Of a DNA stretch of 64,000 nucleotides, positions 11,801-22,800 are shown in pieces. This stretch comes from Tanytarsus gracilentus (lineage: Eukaryota; Arthropoda; Insecta; Diptera; Chironomidae): NCBI GenBank assembly GCA_038502055.1, contig JAXRKN010000038.1, positions 3,534,001 through 3,598,000 on the forward strand, given 5' to 3'. Below the pieces are notes generated by a model. The model searched no databases. It saw only the letters and a program-made list of their open reading frames with translations, and was not told where the DNA came from. Both the position numbers and the translations under genes were made by a program. How positions within the stretch are numbered: position 1 is the stretch's first letter; each line of letters opens with the position of its first letter.

Positions 11801-14800
11801 AAAAAAATCCTCCTACACACACGTGCCCGAATTTTAAATTTCCTTTTCATAATTTTTTTAGGGCGATGATGCAAGTCCAACAACATTAGCCGGACTTTTA
11901 ACAACAGGATATTCAAACGATATTAACCAAAATGCTAATGCAGACAGCAAGGCAACGTCGAGGGAATCGAGAGGTAAATGCTTCAAATTAATTCAATTAA
12001 ATAAATTTTTTTATGCTGAATGTTTAATTTTATAGGACGAAGTGTGGGTGGAGGTCCGATGCGTTCACGATCGAGAAATATTGACACATCACCTTACGGT
12101 AACAACGCCTATCTAAGTCCACCTCAAGAGTCGAGTTGGCGAAGGACTTCTTCTGACTCAGCAATTCATCAAAGTCTAACACAGGCCCAAGTGAGAGCGT
12201 TAAAAAATTAATAAAAGAAAAAATTAATGAAAAATAATTTTTTTGAAGGATATTCACAATAATGTTCAATCATTGATGTTAAGTCCGCGTGCTCATAAAA
12301 GACTGACAAACAACCAGAGCGGTAGCATGAAGAACCTACACAAGCAAAATCCAAATCAGTCGATTAACCAACAGCACAGTCATAGTCAACAAAATATGCC
12401 ACAGGCGACTCTACAAGCGCTCGTTCAACAGCAAAATGTTCCTCAGCATTTGATAATGAATAATCTTCAGCAAGATATGAAGTCGCGATCTGTCTCAAGA
12501 CTGCCGGGCATTCCGTACGAATAAGAATTAATTAATCAATTATTTATGGCCTTAATTAAAAATTATTTCTTCTTTAGTGTTTATCCATCGCAAAATAATG
12601 AACTTCTGCAGATACCCGTTGGTAACAGCACCGGTTCACTACCCGATCTTACACTCGTGCACTTTCAACAATCGCCTATCTCGAATCCTATTGATCCTCA
12701 TGACCAATTAATAACCGTGACCAGCTCCTATAACACTGTGAGCTAATTAGTAATGAAGTTTAAAGAATTTTTTTTGATAAATTAATTTCCATCAATTTAG
12801 AATCCATCATATTCGATGGCGAGCACAAATCAAACGACCACAAATCAATTATCGAGTATGACTCAACAGCAGCAACAACAGATGTACACACAAATGAGAA
12901 ATGATCTCGATCAATTTAGTCCGCAGCATTACAGCAACATTAATGGACACAGCTGCAATGGAAAGGCTTCATCTAGTCAGGTAGAGCTTTTTTTAATTAA
13001 AGCTCTTTAAAGCTCATTTAAAAAATTAAATTTTTCGCAGAATGTTTTAATACAGCAAGGCAACAATGATCATAATAATTTTGCTCACCATCCCTCGCAG
13101 TCAAGTCCGATACCTATCGATAATAATCAACGACAGCAATCACCCCTACATCATCAAAGTTATCCAAACAATACATCTGTCAACGAAATGATGAATTACC
13201 GCACCACAAATGCAGCGTCGCCCGCCGCAAATCTCTCGATGTCACAGGGCAATATATCTAAGGTTAGTTAAATATATATAATTTTTGGATATAAGGTATC
13301 TCAAATCTAATTTAAAAATTACAGAATAGTTACCGTAACAGTCCCAACAACAATCGACCTAGTCCTGGATCCAGTCCGATAGGAAATGTGCCTGGATTAT
13401 CAGCAAATTTTGACTCAAATTCAAGCGCACCATGTAGTCCGTCGCCGCAAATGACAGGAATAAATGGGTAACATATGATTTTGAACAGCTTCATTAAAAC
13501 TTATAATTATTATATTCGCAGACAATTTGATACTTACCCTTCAGCCGATACTTTTTATCTTAATCCATCAATTCAGCAACACTTTGAACAGTTCTCATTA
13601 GTAAGTATATAATGCCGATGTGGTGTCATTAACTGTTGCTTAAATGTTTTAACCAACTTACCATTATTATGACAAAAGAAGAAAAAACATGATTAATTAA
13701 TCGCAACAAAAAAAAATCATCTCATCCCTCCTTATTCTCATCAGTCATCGTAAACTTAATATAAATAAAACATTAAATGTCCGAATGATCCACACACTCA
13801 AAGTGATATTGCTGCAAAATATTATAATATATTTTTGTGCTACAACCGTTATATATTTTTTGTACACTAGAACCAAACTGTGGATAATCATCATATTTTA
13901 TTTTCATTTTGAATGTTGTATTTTTTTGTGTTTAAATCATGTGCATAAATGCACTCCAACGAACTCCCTTTTCAAAGCGGTTTAGACAATTTAGGCGCGT
14001 GTAGTACCAAAGGCGACCAGCGCGAATCTCAAAGCGTGAAGAAAACGTGAAATTGTATTTTTCTTCTCTTCTTTTTTTCCAATTTTTCTGATGCTCTCAA
14101 TAAAGGACTGGAACTCACTTGTACAATCGCTTGTCGATTCGGGTTGTACGATATCTGCTGAAGTTAAGGTTCGCCTCACATTTACCAAACTGCTACTTTT
14201 TTTTTATTCCAATATTTTTCTTGTTCTTTGATATGCAACGAAGAGTTTTTTTAATTCTTTATAATTTTAGTTATGGTCATAGATTTTTTAGCAGTTTAGT
14301 TAATTTTTAATATAGAAAATTTTCCAAAAAAAATTAAAATTTCTTTCGAGTATCGAATGCTGACAATGAAGGATACTCCTAAGATGACTTTTTAATGATT
14401 CAAAATTGGTTGGGTTGGTTATTAATAAAAGTTCTTTCTTTTAAGTTCCCTTTTTGAGTTGCTTCAAAAATTTCTTTAAAAATTAAAAAGGAAAATTCGT
14501 TTGACAAAATTTTAGCTTAAAAAGTTACTGCTGGTGATTGGTAAAAATGGAAAATTATGAATGCACCAATTTAAAAAAAATCATTTTATCTATATGTTTG
14601 TTCCCTAATTCATCTTCATGGCATTTTAATGACTCATCTTCACTTTTCACTACTAATTTTCACTGTTGACTTTTTCATTTGCAACTTTTAGATTTTAATC
14701 GTTGGTGTCAATCATTTTTAGACTTTAATCATGCCGCTTTTTTCCTATTTCTCTGTTTCATAAACATTTTACTGTGTTTTTACTTATTCTATTTTTCTCT

Positions 14801-15730
14801 TTCTTTGTCATTCAGAAATTTTTCTATCAAATAATTTTCTGAATGGCATCGGGGTGAAGAACAAATAACCATAACAAATGACCAAATATGCAAAACAACT
14901 AATTACTTTCGTGTCACGTGTACCAATGTGTGCACCATTTCTCTTTTCTTCTCCTTCTCTTTTCGCACGCACCTTTCCGCACTCTCGTAGGTCGATAATC
15001 CACTACCCGATTACATCACCGCGACAAATGATCAAAATTATTCACAGGTGAGGGAATTCTTCACCATTTTTCTGACATTTTCTTAATGAATTTATTTCGA
15101 TTGTCATTTACAGAATATGGACACCTACAATGGAATCCTTAATGATAGCCCGAATCGACAGGCGACAAATCGAAATAATGTATCTCGACCGAATTCACGA
15201 CAACAGCACTCACCATCGAGTCATCAAACGAGTAATCATGATGGATCGAGTCCGCACAGTCCGCTTGGAAGCGACACGATGCTTTCGGGAAATAGTTACG
15301 ATAGAAATATGATCGACAATGTGATGCTGAGTAATGGAGTCGGCAATAATGGAATCAATGATATTATGCTAGGTGCTGGAATCGGAAGTGATTCGTCCTC
15401 GAAACTTATATCGTCGAGTAATTCTTCCCTGCAAAGCTCCATGATGATGTCAACGACATCGCCATCGCACCATCTAACTCAAACGACCACTGCCATACCG
15501 GAAATCATTCTATCAGGTGAGCAAAACTTTGAAATTGATTTAAATTTTAAAATATATATCTCATAGAACATATAGATTACTCCACGGGGTCTATCGACTT
15601 TCCTCATGATCTACTGCAAGATCACTTCCTCGAACTAGGCATGAATTCGACCGAGCTTCAAATGACATTTGACAATGCCAGTGTCATCGATCCTTCTATA
15701 GAGGAGAATTTTCGACGTGACTTGTACTAG
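5816..15730 (+). CDS. Crtc: CREB-regulated transcription coactivator (CRTC/TORC)
   Basis: Thirteen coding exons: 5816-5929, 9557-9697, 11862-11973, 12036-12190, 12249-12514, 12578-12737, 12801-12980, 13041-13262, 13325-13467, 13522-13600, 14991-15047, 15114-15516 and 15567-15730. Every junction keeps phase, giving about 731 residues. CRTC binds the bZIP of CREB and moves to the nucleus when dephosphorylated. Exon 1 encodes the CREB-binding coil (NPRKFSEKIALLNQKQAEG). Exon 2 carries RSLPNVN. Exon 4 has YLSPPQESSWRRTSSDSAIH, the SIK phosphorylation/14-3-3 site, with the expected phosphoserine at about residue 162. GSLPDLTLVHF follows at about 280. The middle is Gln/Asn/Ser-rich. The C-terminal acidic activation domain ends FRRDLY. 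The donor of exon 2 (aag|gttatt) is weak. A possible extra exon at 14106-14162 was not included. Confidence 0.93.
6264..6972. mobile_element. Putative non-autonomous element in Crtc intron 1
   Basis: A block with cgtaacccac near its left end (6266-6275) and the complement gtgggttacg near its right end (6956-6965). Inside are a (CCGT)14 microsatellite and several degenerate copies of a roughly 130-bp unit shared with 240-384. No protein is encoded. Boundaries and superfamily are uncertain: I see no clear target-site duplication, and the left end also contains its own short imperfect palindrome. It lies in intron 1 of Crtc. Confidence 0.5.
6307..6362. repeat. (CCGT)14 microsatellite
   Basis: Fourteen perfect tandem copies of CCGT inside the putative mobile element. 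The reverse-strand RTDG-repeat open frame over it is an artefact. Confidence 0.97.
8483..8597. repeat. Imperfect inverted repeat in Crtc intron 1
   Basis: A left arm at 8483-8508 and a right arm at 8573-8597 are complementary over about 25 bases with one mismatch and one single-base bulge. Both share the core taagttatgtcaca. The spacer is about 64 nt. This could be a small hairpin or the remnant of a miniature element. Confidence 0.75.
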
Positions 15731-17469
15731 ATGTAAATTTCCAGAGAATTATTGGATGTGCTCCTCTTCCTCTCCTTCCCACACAAGCTCGCGCACCTTA
15801 CTTAATTTCATTTTGTTGAATTTTTGTTCAACAATCTAAGAGAAATTAATTGGAAATTATAAAATTATTTGAGGACATAAAAAAACGAAGACGTTTAAAA
15901 CTGATTCGGTGCAAACTTAATGGTTCAAATCTAAAAAGTAATTTTTAATATTGAGAAAAAAGAATTAGATAAAATAATATTTAATTAATATCTCTAATTA
16001 ATATTAGTAAAGAAGAAAAAAAATCGAGACCGCGTGGACACAAATTCATTAAGAGACAATTTTACGTGCGTTAATTAAATTTAAAAATAAAATTGCAAAT
16101 ATTTTTATAAAAGATGATCAAAAAAAATGCATTTAATTGTCACAACATTAAATTCGAAAAAAAGAAAAATCGGGTCAATTAGCGAGGCCAAAAAAATCCA
16201 ATACAATTTACTAATGTATGCCGTAAATTTTAATTTTCGAAAGTAATTAACATGATTTTTTTTAATTTAAATAAATCCACCGGTTAAAGTATGAAAAAAA
16301 GAAGATTTTAAAGCTTTTTCCAGTTTAAAAAAGGATATCACAACCACCATATTTTCATTCAACAATTTTAAGGAAACGTTTACATTTAAGGTGAATCTAG
16401 ATTGATGGGTATTTGATGTTTTTCATTTTTTTAGTTATATTTAAAGTTAATAAGAGAATTTTATCGGTTGTTTTTCTCCGTTTTTTTAATCCCTCAAAGT
16501 TTTTCATCCCTTCCACGCAAAACATTTTAAGAGATTTTTTTTTATTCATATACAAAAAGAAAAATAGTTAGATAAAAATACCATTGAAAGAGGAAGAAAA
16601 AGTTACCACGATTTAAAATCGAAAACTTTAACTATAGTATGGACAAAATTGAAATCAAATTTCAGGACTCTATAGGAAACATTTTTTGTATGTGCCGGGT
16701 ATAAAAAAAACTTATGAACGTTAAAAACAGAAGCGGAAACATTATGTCACTGTAAATAGAGAAAAGTTTAAATTAAGGAACAAAAAATATCTTCTAATAG
16801 GCTTCTCAAATGTCACCATTTTAACCTTTAAAACGGTTCGCAAGAAATTTGAGAAGCCTATTAGAAGAGAAAATAAGTTCGGTTAGACGTGAAGATGAAG
16901 ACGAGTTTAAATATTTTACCAATCATTGTGATGCTTTAAATTGCAAAATTCTTGCCAGAAGAGATTTTAAATCTAATCGAAAAGGAAAACAATTTTTAAC
17001 GAATTTTCTCTCTCTATATCAGCATACAAAAGAAGCCATATTTTCTCTCGAAAGAAAATAGAAATAAAAGTTCACACTTAAGGTTAGGAGAAGTTGCAAA
17101 TGACATCTATTTTCATTTTCATTCCTCAAAAAAGCTCACCAAGTCTAAATTGAAAAGTTTATCAGGCGCATTTGCCATAAAGATATCCTGAATGTATAAT
17201 TTTCTATTTCTAAGAAATTTATCAAAGAAAATTTTGCCAATTTTAAAAATTATACGAAAATGTTTTCTTTTTTGCGCCCTCCCACAAAAGAGAATCAATA
17301 TGAGTGGTTAAAGCACAAAGTCAAACGATTTTTTCCAAGCAATTTTTTTCTGTAAAATTCTGAATAAAGTCTAAAAAATCTAAATTTAAAAAAATATCAT
17401 CTCAGCGGGCTGTTTTAATTAAAATTATTTTTCAGTTCCTTGCACATTTTCAAAATTTTTTGTTACATC
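15731..17469. other. Crtc 3' region and intergenic DNA
   Basis: Presumed 3' UTR of Crtc followed by AT-rich DNA up to the next start codon. It contains the perfect hairpin at 16790-16868. A 70-codon open frame starting at 16849 overlaps the right hairpin arm and shows no known domain, so it was not called. Confidence 0.55.
16790..16868. repeat. Perfect 22-bp inverted repeat (hairpin)
   Basis: Bases 16790-16811 are exactly complementary to 16847-16868, with a 35-nt loop. The arm core is cttctaataggcttctcaaa. In RNA this would form an uninterrupted 22-bp stem, the size of a small pre-miRNA-like hairpin. It could equally be a recent inverted duplication. No expression evidence is available. Confidence 0.85.
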
Positions 17470-18116
17470 ATGAATCATTCGAAATTTGATAATATATTTT
17501 CTTCGACTCTAAATGATGACACTGCTTATATGACAGACGCTGCAATGCAATATCTAGGCGAGTTGGAAGAGATGAAAGATAAATTTGGAGAATGCACAGA
17601 GTCAGTTCAAAAAATGAAGAAACATATTTCACTGATTTATGATGCGGTCGAGAAGTATAAAGCTCAAATTAGAATTTTATGGTCGCATGTTCACGAAAAG
17701 GATCGTGAAATTGCAGCACTTCGATCCCAATTAAATAAAGGCGCCAATTGGGGTTCAACAGATTTGGGAAAAATTGAAATTCAAGTCAAAGCGTTGACAA
17801 ATCAAATTAAATTCGAAACTGAACGATTTCATAGAACTGGAGTTTATGCAAACATTGAGCAATCTATTAATAATGTACGAAATCTCTTTAACACCGTCCT
17901 CGTCGAACTTAACAAATTAAATGCTGAAAATCGAAGTGTTGGAAGCATTTTACAGACTCTCGTGACTTTAGAGGTAAACTTAATTTTTTTATTCTAATCA
18001 AGTTGAATTTAATTAATAAATTTTTCAAGCGATGTGAATTAGCTCTCCGAAAAACACGCAAGGAGTTGAGATCATCTCAGAATCCTACAATCGTTGTCTC
18101 ACCACCTACTTTTTGA
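17470..18116 (+). CDS. Coiled-coil protein of unknown function
   Basis: Two exons, 17470-17973 and 18030-18116, join in phase 0 to give 196 residues. I do not recognise the family. The protein is almost entirely helical. A coiled coil begins near residue 30 (YLGELEEMKDKFGECTESVQ) and continues through a basic segment and HEKDREIAALRSQL at about 80. A second helical stretch reaches about residue 168. The short second exon is basic (ALRKTRKELRSSQ) and ends PTIVVSPPTF. There are no membrane segments. The ATG at 17470 was chosen because the frame upstream offers only a TTG at 17440. A poly(A) signal at 18176-18181 reaches almost to the stop codon of the convergent IntS7 gene, so the transcripts probably overlap. 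A scaffold or cytoskeletal subunit is possible but unproven. Confidence 0.72.
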
Positions 18117-18184
18117 AAGCCATTGCATCCGGTGGAACTCGTATCATCAAAGTGCTGCGAAACGAATGAAATTTTAATAAAATA

Positions 18185-21143
18185 TTAAGAAAAGGAAAGG
18201 TATTTGACTTGCTTCTTTGGGCCAGGTGTATTCCACAGAACGCCATTTTCATCAATTATGCATGCTTCGAGTGAAACTTGCCATTGCTTTCCCTCTGTCG
18301 TGACTGGTTGACTGAGTGAAAGGAGGAAATTCGCACTTAAAAATTCACGCTTTGGCTTTGTTGTTTGCGATAACGTGTTGATATCATTGTTGATTTTAAC
18401 GTCTGCCGGTCGCGGTGTGAGCAATTGAGACGTTAATGTCAGCTGAACGGAGTCTATAGATCGATAAAAGCGCCCCTTTGCACACGAATTTTGAATTACA
18501 CCCTCGACTTTTACCACCAAATTATGGTTATTCTGTACGAGTATTGCCTCTCCAGCGATGCGAGGAAATGGTGAAATTGACAGCTTAATTGAAGTAGTCT
18601 GTTGAACTTGAAAGAAAAATCTCGGCATACAGATGGGTGCTTTAATTGCCATCTCAATCTCTTTGAGAATGGTTGCGGTGTGAAGGTTTGTGATTGACTT
18701 TGTGGATTCGCTTGGAAGCTTTTCGAATTCTTGTGCAATTTTCCTGCATACTGACATCATATAGGCACTTTCAGGGTAGCTGCCTTGTGTCGGAATATTG
18801 AGTGCTTCTTGAGAGTTTGTAAAGCAAATTGTTTCAAGAGAATATCCTAGAAATGCACAAAGATATTGCATAATCTCGAGTTGTTCAAGTGTGCACGGGT
18901 CTGCGTCGAAGGCTGACTTATAGAGAATTGAGTAGCTGTCTTCGCAGTTCTTTAATAATTTAACGCACTTCCTAAATTGATTCGTAACATGACCGTACTT
19001 TTGTAAGGGATCACGAGTATTGTGTGCCATTGTTTGCGCAATTGCTGGTGGTGGCGTAAAATATTGTGTATTCCTCGCAACAACTATCGATAAAAGTGCT
19101 TCCAAAAAAGACGCTCGAATCCATATAAATTCTGTTTGAAATGATAACGAATTAATGTGAGATGAAGCGGCTTTAACTGTCGAAAAGGCTTTCCAATAAA
19201 GCTCCACAGATTTCTCTAATCTCTGAATCAAATTCATCTCGCACTCCTCACTCTCCATGTCTGTAAAGTTTTTCTCGAGCTCTTCATATTCTCTTCCATG
19301 CAGCAAAATACATTCGGCCATTGCCATTTGAGACAGTCCATCGAGATAGAAATAAAATTTCTCCTGTGAGACTTGTTTGGTTAGTTTGATGTAAATCTTG
19401 GCGGCAATAAATGGATGGCCAAAGCGAGATGCCGAACGTGCAATACGATATTGACTCCAGTGATTAAGAACTTTGAGAAGTACTTTAAATACATCATGCA
19501 TCTCCTTTGTAATGTGAAATCCCATCATTGACTGTAGACAAACTGCAGCGAGAATTTCAATAAAGTGAGCCGAGTTCGGATCAAATTTTGGATGGACGAG
19601 ATTTTCGAGACGTTTAAGTAAACTCGGAAGAAGTTCGTGGAAAGGATTTATCGGAGAGTCATCAACTTCCATTGAATCGCTCAAAGTTTTCTTAGCCACA
19701 TTTTGGTATTTGTCCTTCATAAAGTGACTACATAATGCTGCCAAAGTCTCACAAACCAGCTCAGATTGTTTTTGATGCAATTGTTGACCGTCGGTTAATA
19801 TTTTTCCCATCAATTTAGTGAAATCAAATGCCATTCCATCATTTTTCTCGGAAAGTTGGACTCCACATTTGAGATATTGACACAGCTCCCCGATATGTGC
19901 GTCGTCTTTTAAGCAAGACATTATCAATTGTTCATGATGAGAATTAATTTCTTTGAGATAGGATTGTGGTGGAGATTTCTTTTCGTTATAGCAGTATGTA
20001 ACGATGCTCGTTAGAATAGCGATTGCTAGGCTGTTTGTCTTATGATTGACGGTTTTAAGACAGCTCGTGCATAGCTCTAAAATTCTTCCCTCCTCCTTTT
20101 TCGATCCAGCAATGAGTGGACATTTCGTGAGAACAAGAATAATTTTAAGCATCATGCTATTCTCTTGTCCATCGCCTCTCATTGTCTGTGCAATCGAAAT
20201 CAAGCTGTTAATTGAATCGATTGGCCATAAATGTGAACCTTTCTCTGCAAGCGATTGAAGATTTTTCATCACATGAATTCGCACTCGTGTTCGAGGATCT
20301 TTAAGATATTCAATGAGCAAATTTACTTGATCAGGAATATCCACGAGAGTCGCACAGCTCAGTTGCGTTAGCGAGTCTAAAGTTACGCAGATGAAATTTT
20401 CTGATGGATATTTTGGCAGCAAGTTAATGCAAAGAGTCTTGACCATTGCCGCTGTATTTGCATCGTGATGCATATGACGTAACACGGGGATTAATTGAAG
20501 TTTCATGTTAACGGGTGTGTGAAGTGACTCAATCATTGAAGCTACTTTTGAGCACATGCTGATAGCAAAAACTTTTGATCGAGCAGCAAATTGAGCGCTA
20601 GCGTAGATTGCAGCCTCAACCTCCACCATATCGTGACTATCTAAAGCTCTTCTTATTGCATGATGAACTTGCTGATTTTCATGAATGATGCAAGCGACAG
20701 ATCCTAATGTCCTCAATGTCAATGAACGTGCGACGGGATCGTTCGAATGAATTACCATAAAAATTTGCTTCACAAACTCATCTACGTTGTTAATTTTCTC
20801 GAGATGTTTTTCACTTTGCTGACACACTCGCAGCACCCAGAGACGAAATAAATTGGAGCGATTTTTAAAAAGTTCAGCCAGCTTCAGAAAATTCGAATCA
20901 ATCACAATGGGAAATGGATATTTCTCAAAGAACTTTGGAAATCTAACGACAGCTTCACATTGTTCTCCAATGTTTGTTGATCTGAGTCCTGAAAATGTAA
21001 TATTTTTTAAATTAAATATTTTTCATTTATTTTATCATTTTCTCACCTTTATCGAGTTCAATCGATACTGTACTTGCATCCTGATACGAGTCATTGAGAA
21101 ATGTCTCATTGAAAGTATTTGTACGGGCATTTGCCGAGTTCAT
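18185..21143 (-). CDS. IntS7: Integrator complex subunit 7
   Basis: Two exons on the minus strand, 21047-21143 and 18185-20988, give 966 residues, matching the family length of about 960. Integrator subunit 7 is a helical-repeat scaffold of the nuclear Integrator complex, which cleaves nascent snRNA and other Pol II transcripts. The N-terminal region GLRSTNIGEQCEAVVRFPKF and the following QQSEKHLEKINNVDEFVKQI are clear family signatures. HSNDPVARSLTLRTLGS and LDSHDMVEVEAAIYA mark the HEAT/ARM-like repeats. The C-terminal third is beta-rich and ends YLSFS. The start ATG lies in the small first exon, with a 58-nt intron after it. A minus-strand AATAAA at 17988-17993 would put the 3' UTR inside the first intron of the convergent coiled-coil gene. 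Confidence 0.95.
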
Positions 21144-21639
21144 TTTTAATTATTTATTTTGATGCCGGTGTGAAATTTTTTATTATTTTTAACAGCCCCT
21201 CGATAAAATTCAAATTTCACAAGTCCGTTATTATTTTTTTTGTTATAAAAACTTTTTCTTTTTTTATTAAGAGAATTAAGACAAAGAGAATGAGACAAAA
21301 AATTAACATTACATATCGTTTCTTAGAACGCGCATTTATGTGAAATAATAAGCGGGAACATTTTGGAAATGTATCATCATAAATATAAAAAAAATTGAAA
21401 TCAAATTCACGGTTCTCCTTCACATATTTTGCTGCGAGCGAGCGTGTTGTTGATGCCAGAAAGAAAAAAAAGTACAGTTTATAAAGAATAAATCAAGATT
21501 CTTGAACAGTAAGTAAGGAATCATTTCGTCATGAAATAAAATTGTTGAAACAGCGACGAAGTATGACAGTTTGAAGAGAATTTAGGAAAGAGAAATCAGC
21601 ACATTGAAGTTGTTGTCATTTTTGCCGTTGATAATCATT
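21144..21639. other. IntS7 promoter and 3' region of the next minus-strand gene
   Basis: About 500 bp of AT-rich DNA between two minus-strand genes. It should hold the IntS7 promoter and the 3' UTR of the small gene ending at 21640. The open frames at 21119 and 21217 run on opposite strands over T/A-rich sequence and are not convincing. Confidence 0.5.
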
Positions 21640-22194
21640 TTATGAAGAATTCCTCATCTTTGCATTGATCCACGAATCAAAGTCAAACTCTCGATACTTT
21701 TCCGTGCTCTCAGATTTAAAATATTCGGTCTTATCGGATGCAATCTGATGAAGAGACATGACACTGAAAATATTTCACATAAATTTAGAGCTAAAACCCA
21801 CCTTCTCTTTCCACGCACTCGAGACAAAATGAATTAAATCTGAATTGGGATGGTAGCTCTGTTGCGGCGGCGGCGGCGGTGCAGATTGGTGGTGCGAGTG
21901 ATGATGATGCGATTGTTGAGATGAATTCTGATGATGACTATTATGACTCGAATGATGGTTCACGGAGTTGTAGTTATTATAATGAGATGGCTGTTGTTGA
22001 TGATTATAGTCGCTACGATGATCCCTTGGCGAGATCGGTCCATTCCGCGGCTTATTGCTCATATTTGGCGGAACAATTGAGCGTCTAAAATACGATAAGA
22101 GAGAAAAAAATTCGAGGAACATCAAAATAAAAGATGGAAACAAGAAGAGGAAAAAATAAATTGTAAATTTGGGTCACAGCATTTACCTTTCCAT
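21640..22194 (-). CDS. Small His/Gln/Pro-rich protein, tentatively MCRIP/FAM195-like
   Basis: Minus strand. A tiny first exon (22187-22194) encodes MER and splices at 22084 to RRSIVPPNMSNKPRNGPISP. A His/Ser/Gln/Asn-rich linker, a proline run and SDLIHFVSSAWKE follow. Further 3' in the same frame (21640-21763) comes VMSLHQIASDKTEYF and the C-terminal YREFDFDSWINAKMRNSS. The 'SAW' and 'FDxxSW' blocks resemble MAPK-regulated corepressor-interacting proteins, small regulators that bind CtBP or mRNA-decay factors; this is a weak match. How the two parts join is unclear. The best-looking donor (aag|gtgggt) would leave only a 38-nt intron and shift frame, while reading straight through meets one TGA at 21775-21777. 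A 51-nt intron from a poor donor keeps frame. Confidence 0.45.
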
Positions 22195-22800
22195 TTTTCT
22201 CCACTCAATCTTGAGAATCTTTAAATAAATTCAGTCACAAGTGTTGAGTTGTCTCCTCTAAATGCCTTCAACTTAACTTTTCGTCACGTTTTTACTCGCT
22301 ATTGTTGTTTAAATGGAAAAAAAGAATTTCGGAAAATTATGTTCAATTTCTTTGACAGGGCTTTCGTCTTTCGAAGGGGATGACAAAAGTGCCGAAAAAT
22401 AAAGTTAAATATACATGCTCGCATGAGTTTATTTAAATGAATGAATATGTTTTGACATTAGTTAGTCATTAGTTCCCATTCTGTATTCTGTGTGATTTAC
22501 CGCACCCATTAAAACTAGAGGAAATATAATTAAGAAAGTCCGTTACAAAAACATTTGAAAATACTGTATGAAGGGTTAGAAACTGAGCGAAAAAATCTAT
22601 CTTAATTTGTTGTTGTTGATGTTTAAAAACAAAGAAGAAAAAATATATTATAAATTGAATTATTTAAAGATTAAAGTGTTAATGTTTAAATAATCTGCTC
22701 TACTTCTAATATTAGATGTGAGTATAACAAATGAAAAATGGAGAACTCAAAAATTAACGCTTAATTAATGTATTTTTTATTAAAAGGCGGGAATTTCATA
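22195..22800. other. Divergent promoter region upstream of POLH
   Basis: About 600 bp of AT-rich DNA between two divergently transcribed genes. It presumably contains both promoters. No gene or repeat of note was seen. Confidence 0.5.

Noticed and set aside
16849..17061. 70-codon plus frame, Lys/Arg-rich
   Set aside because: Its start overlaps the hairpin arm; no domain, no splice or poly(A) context.
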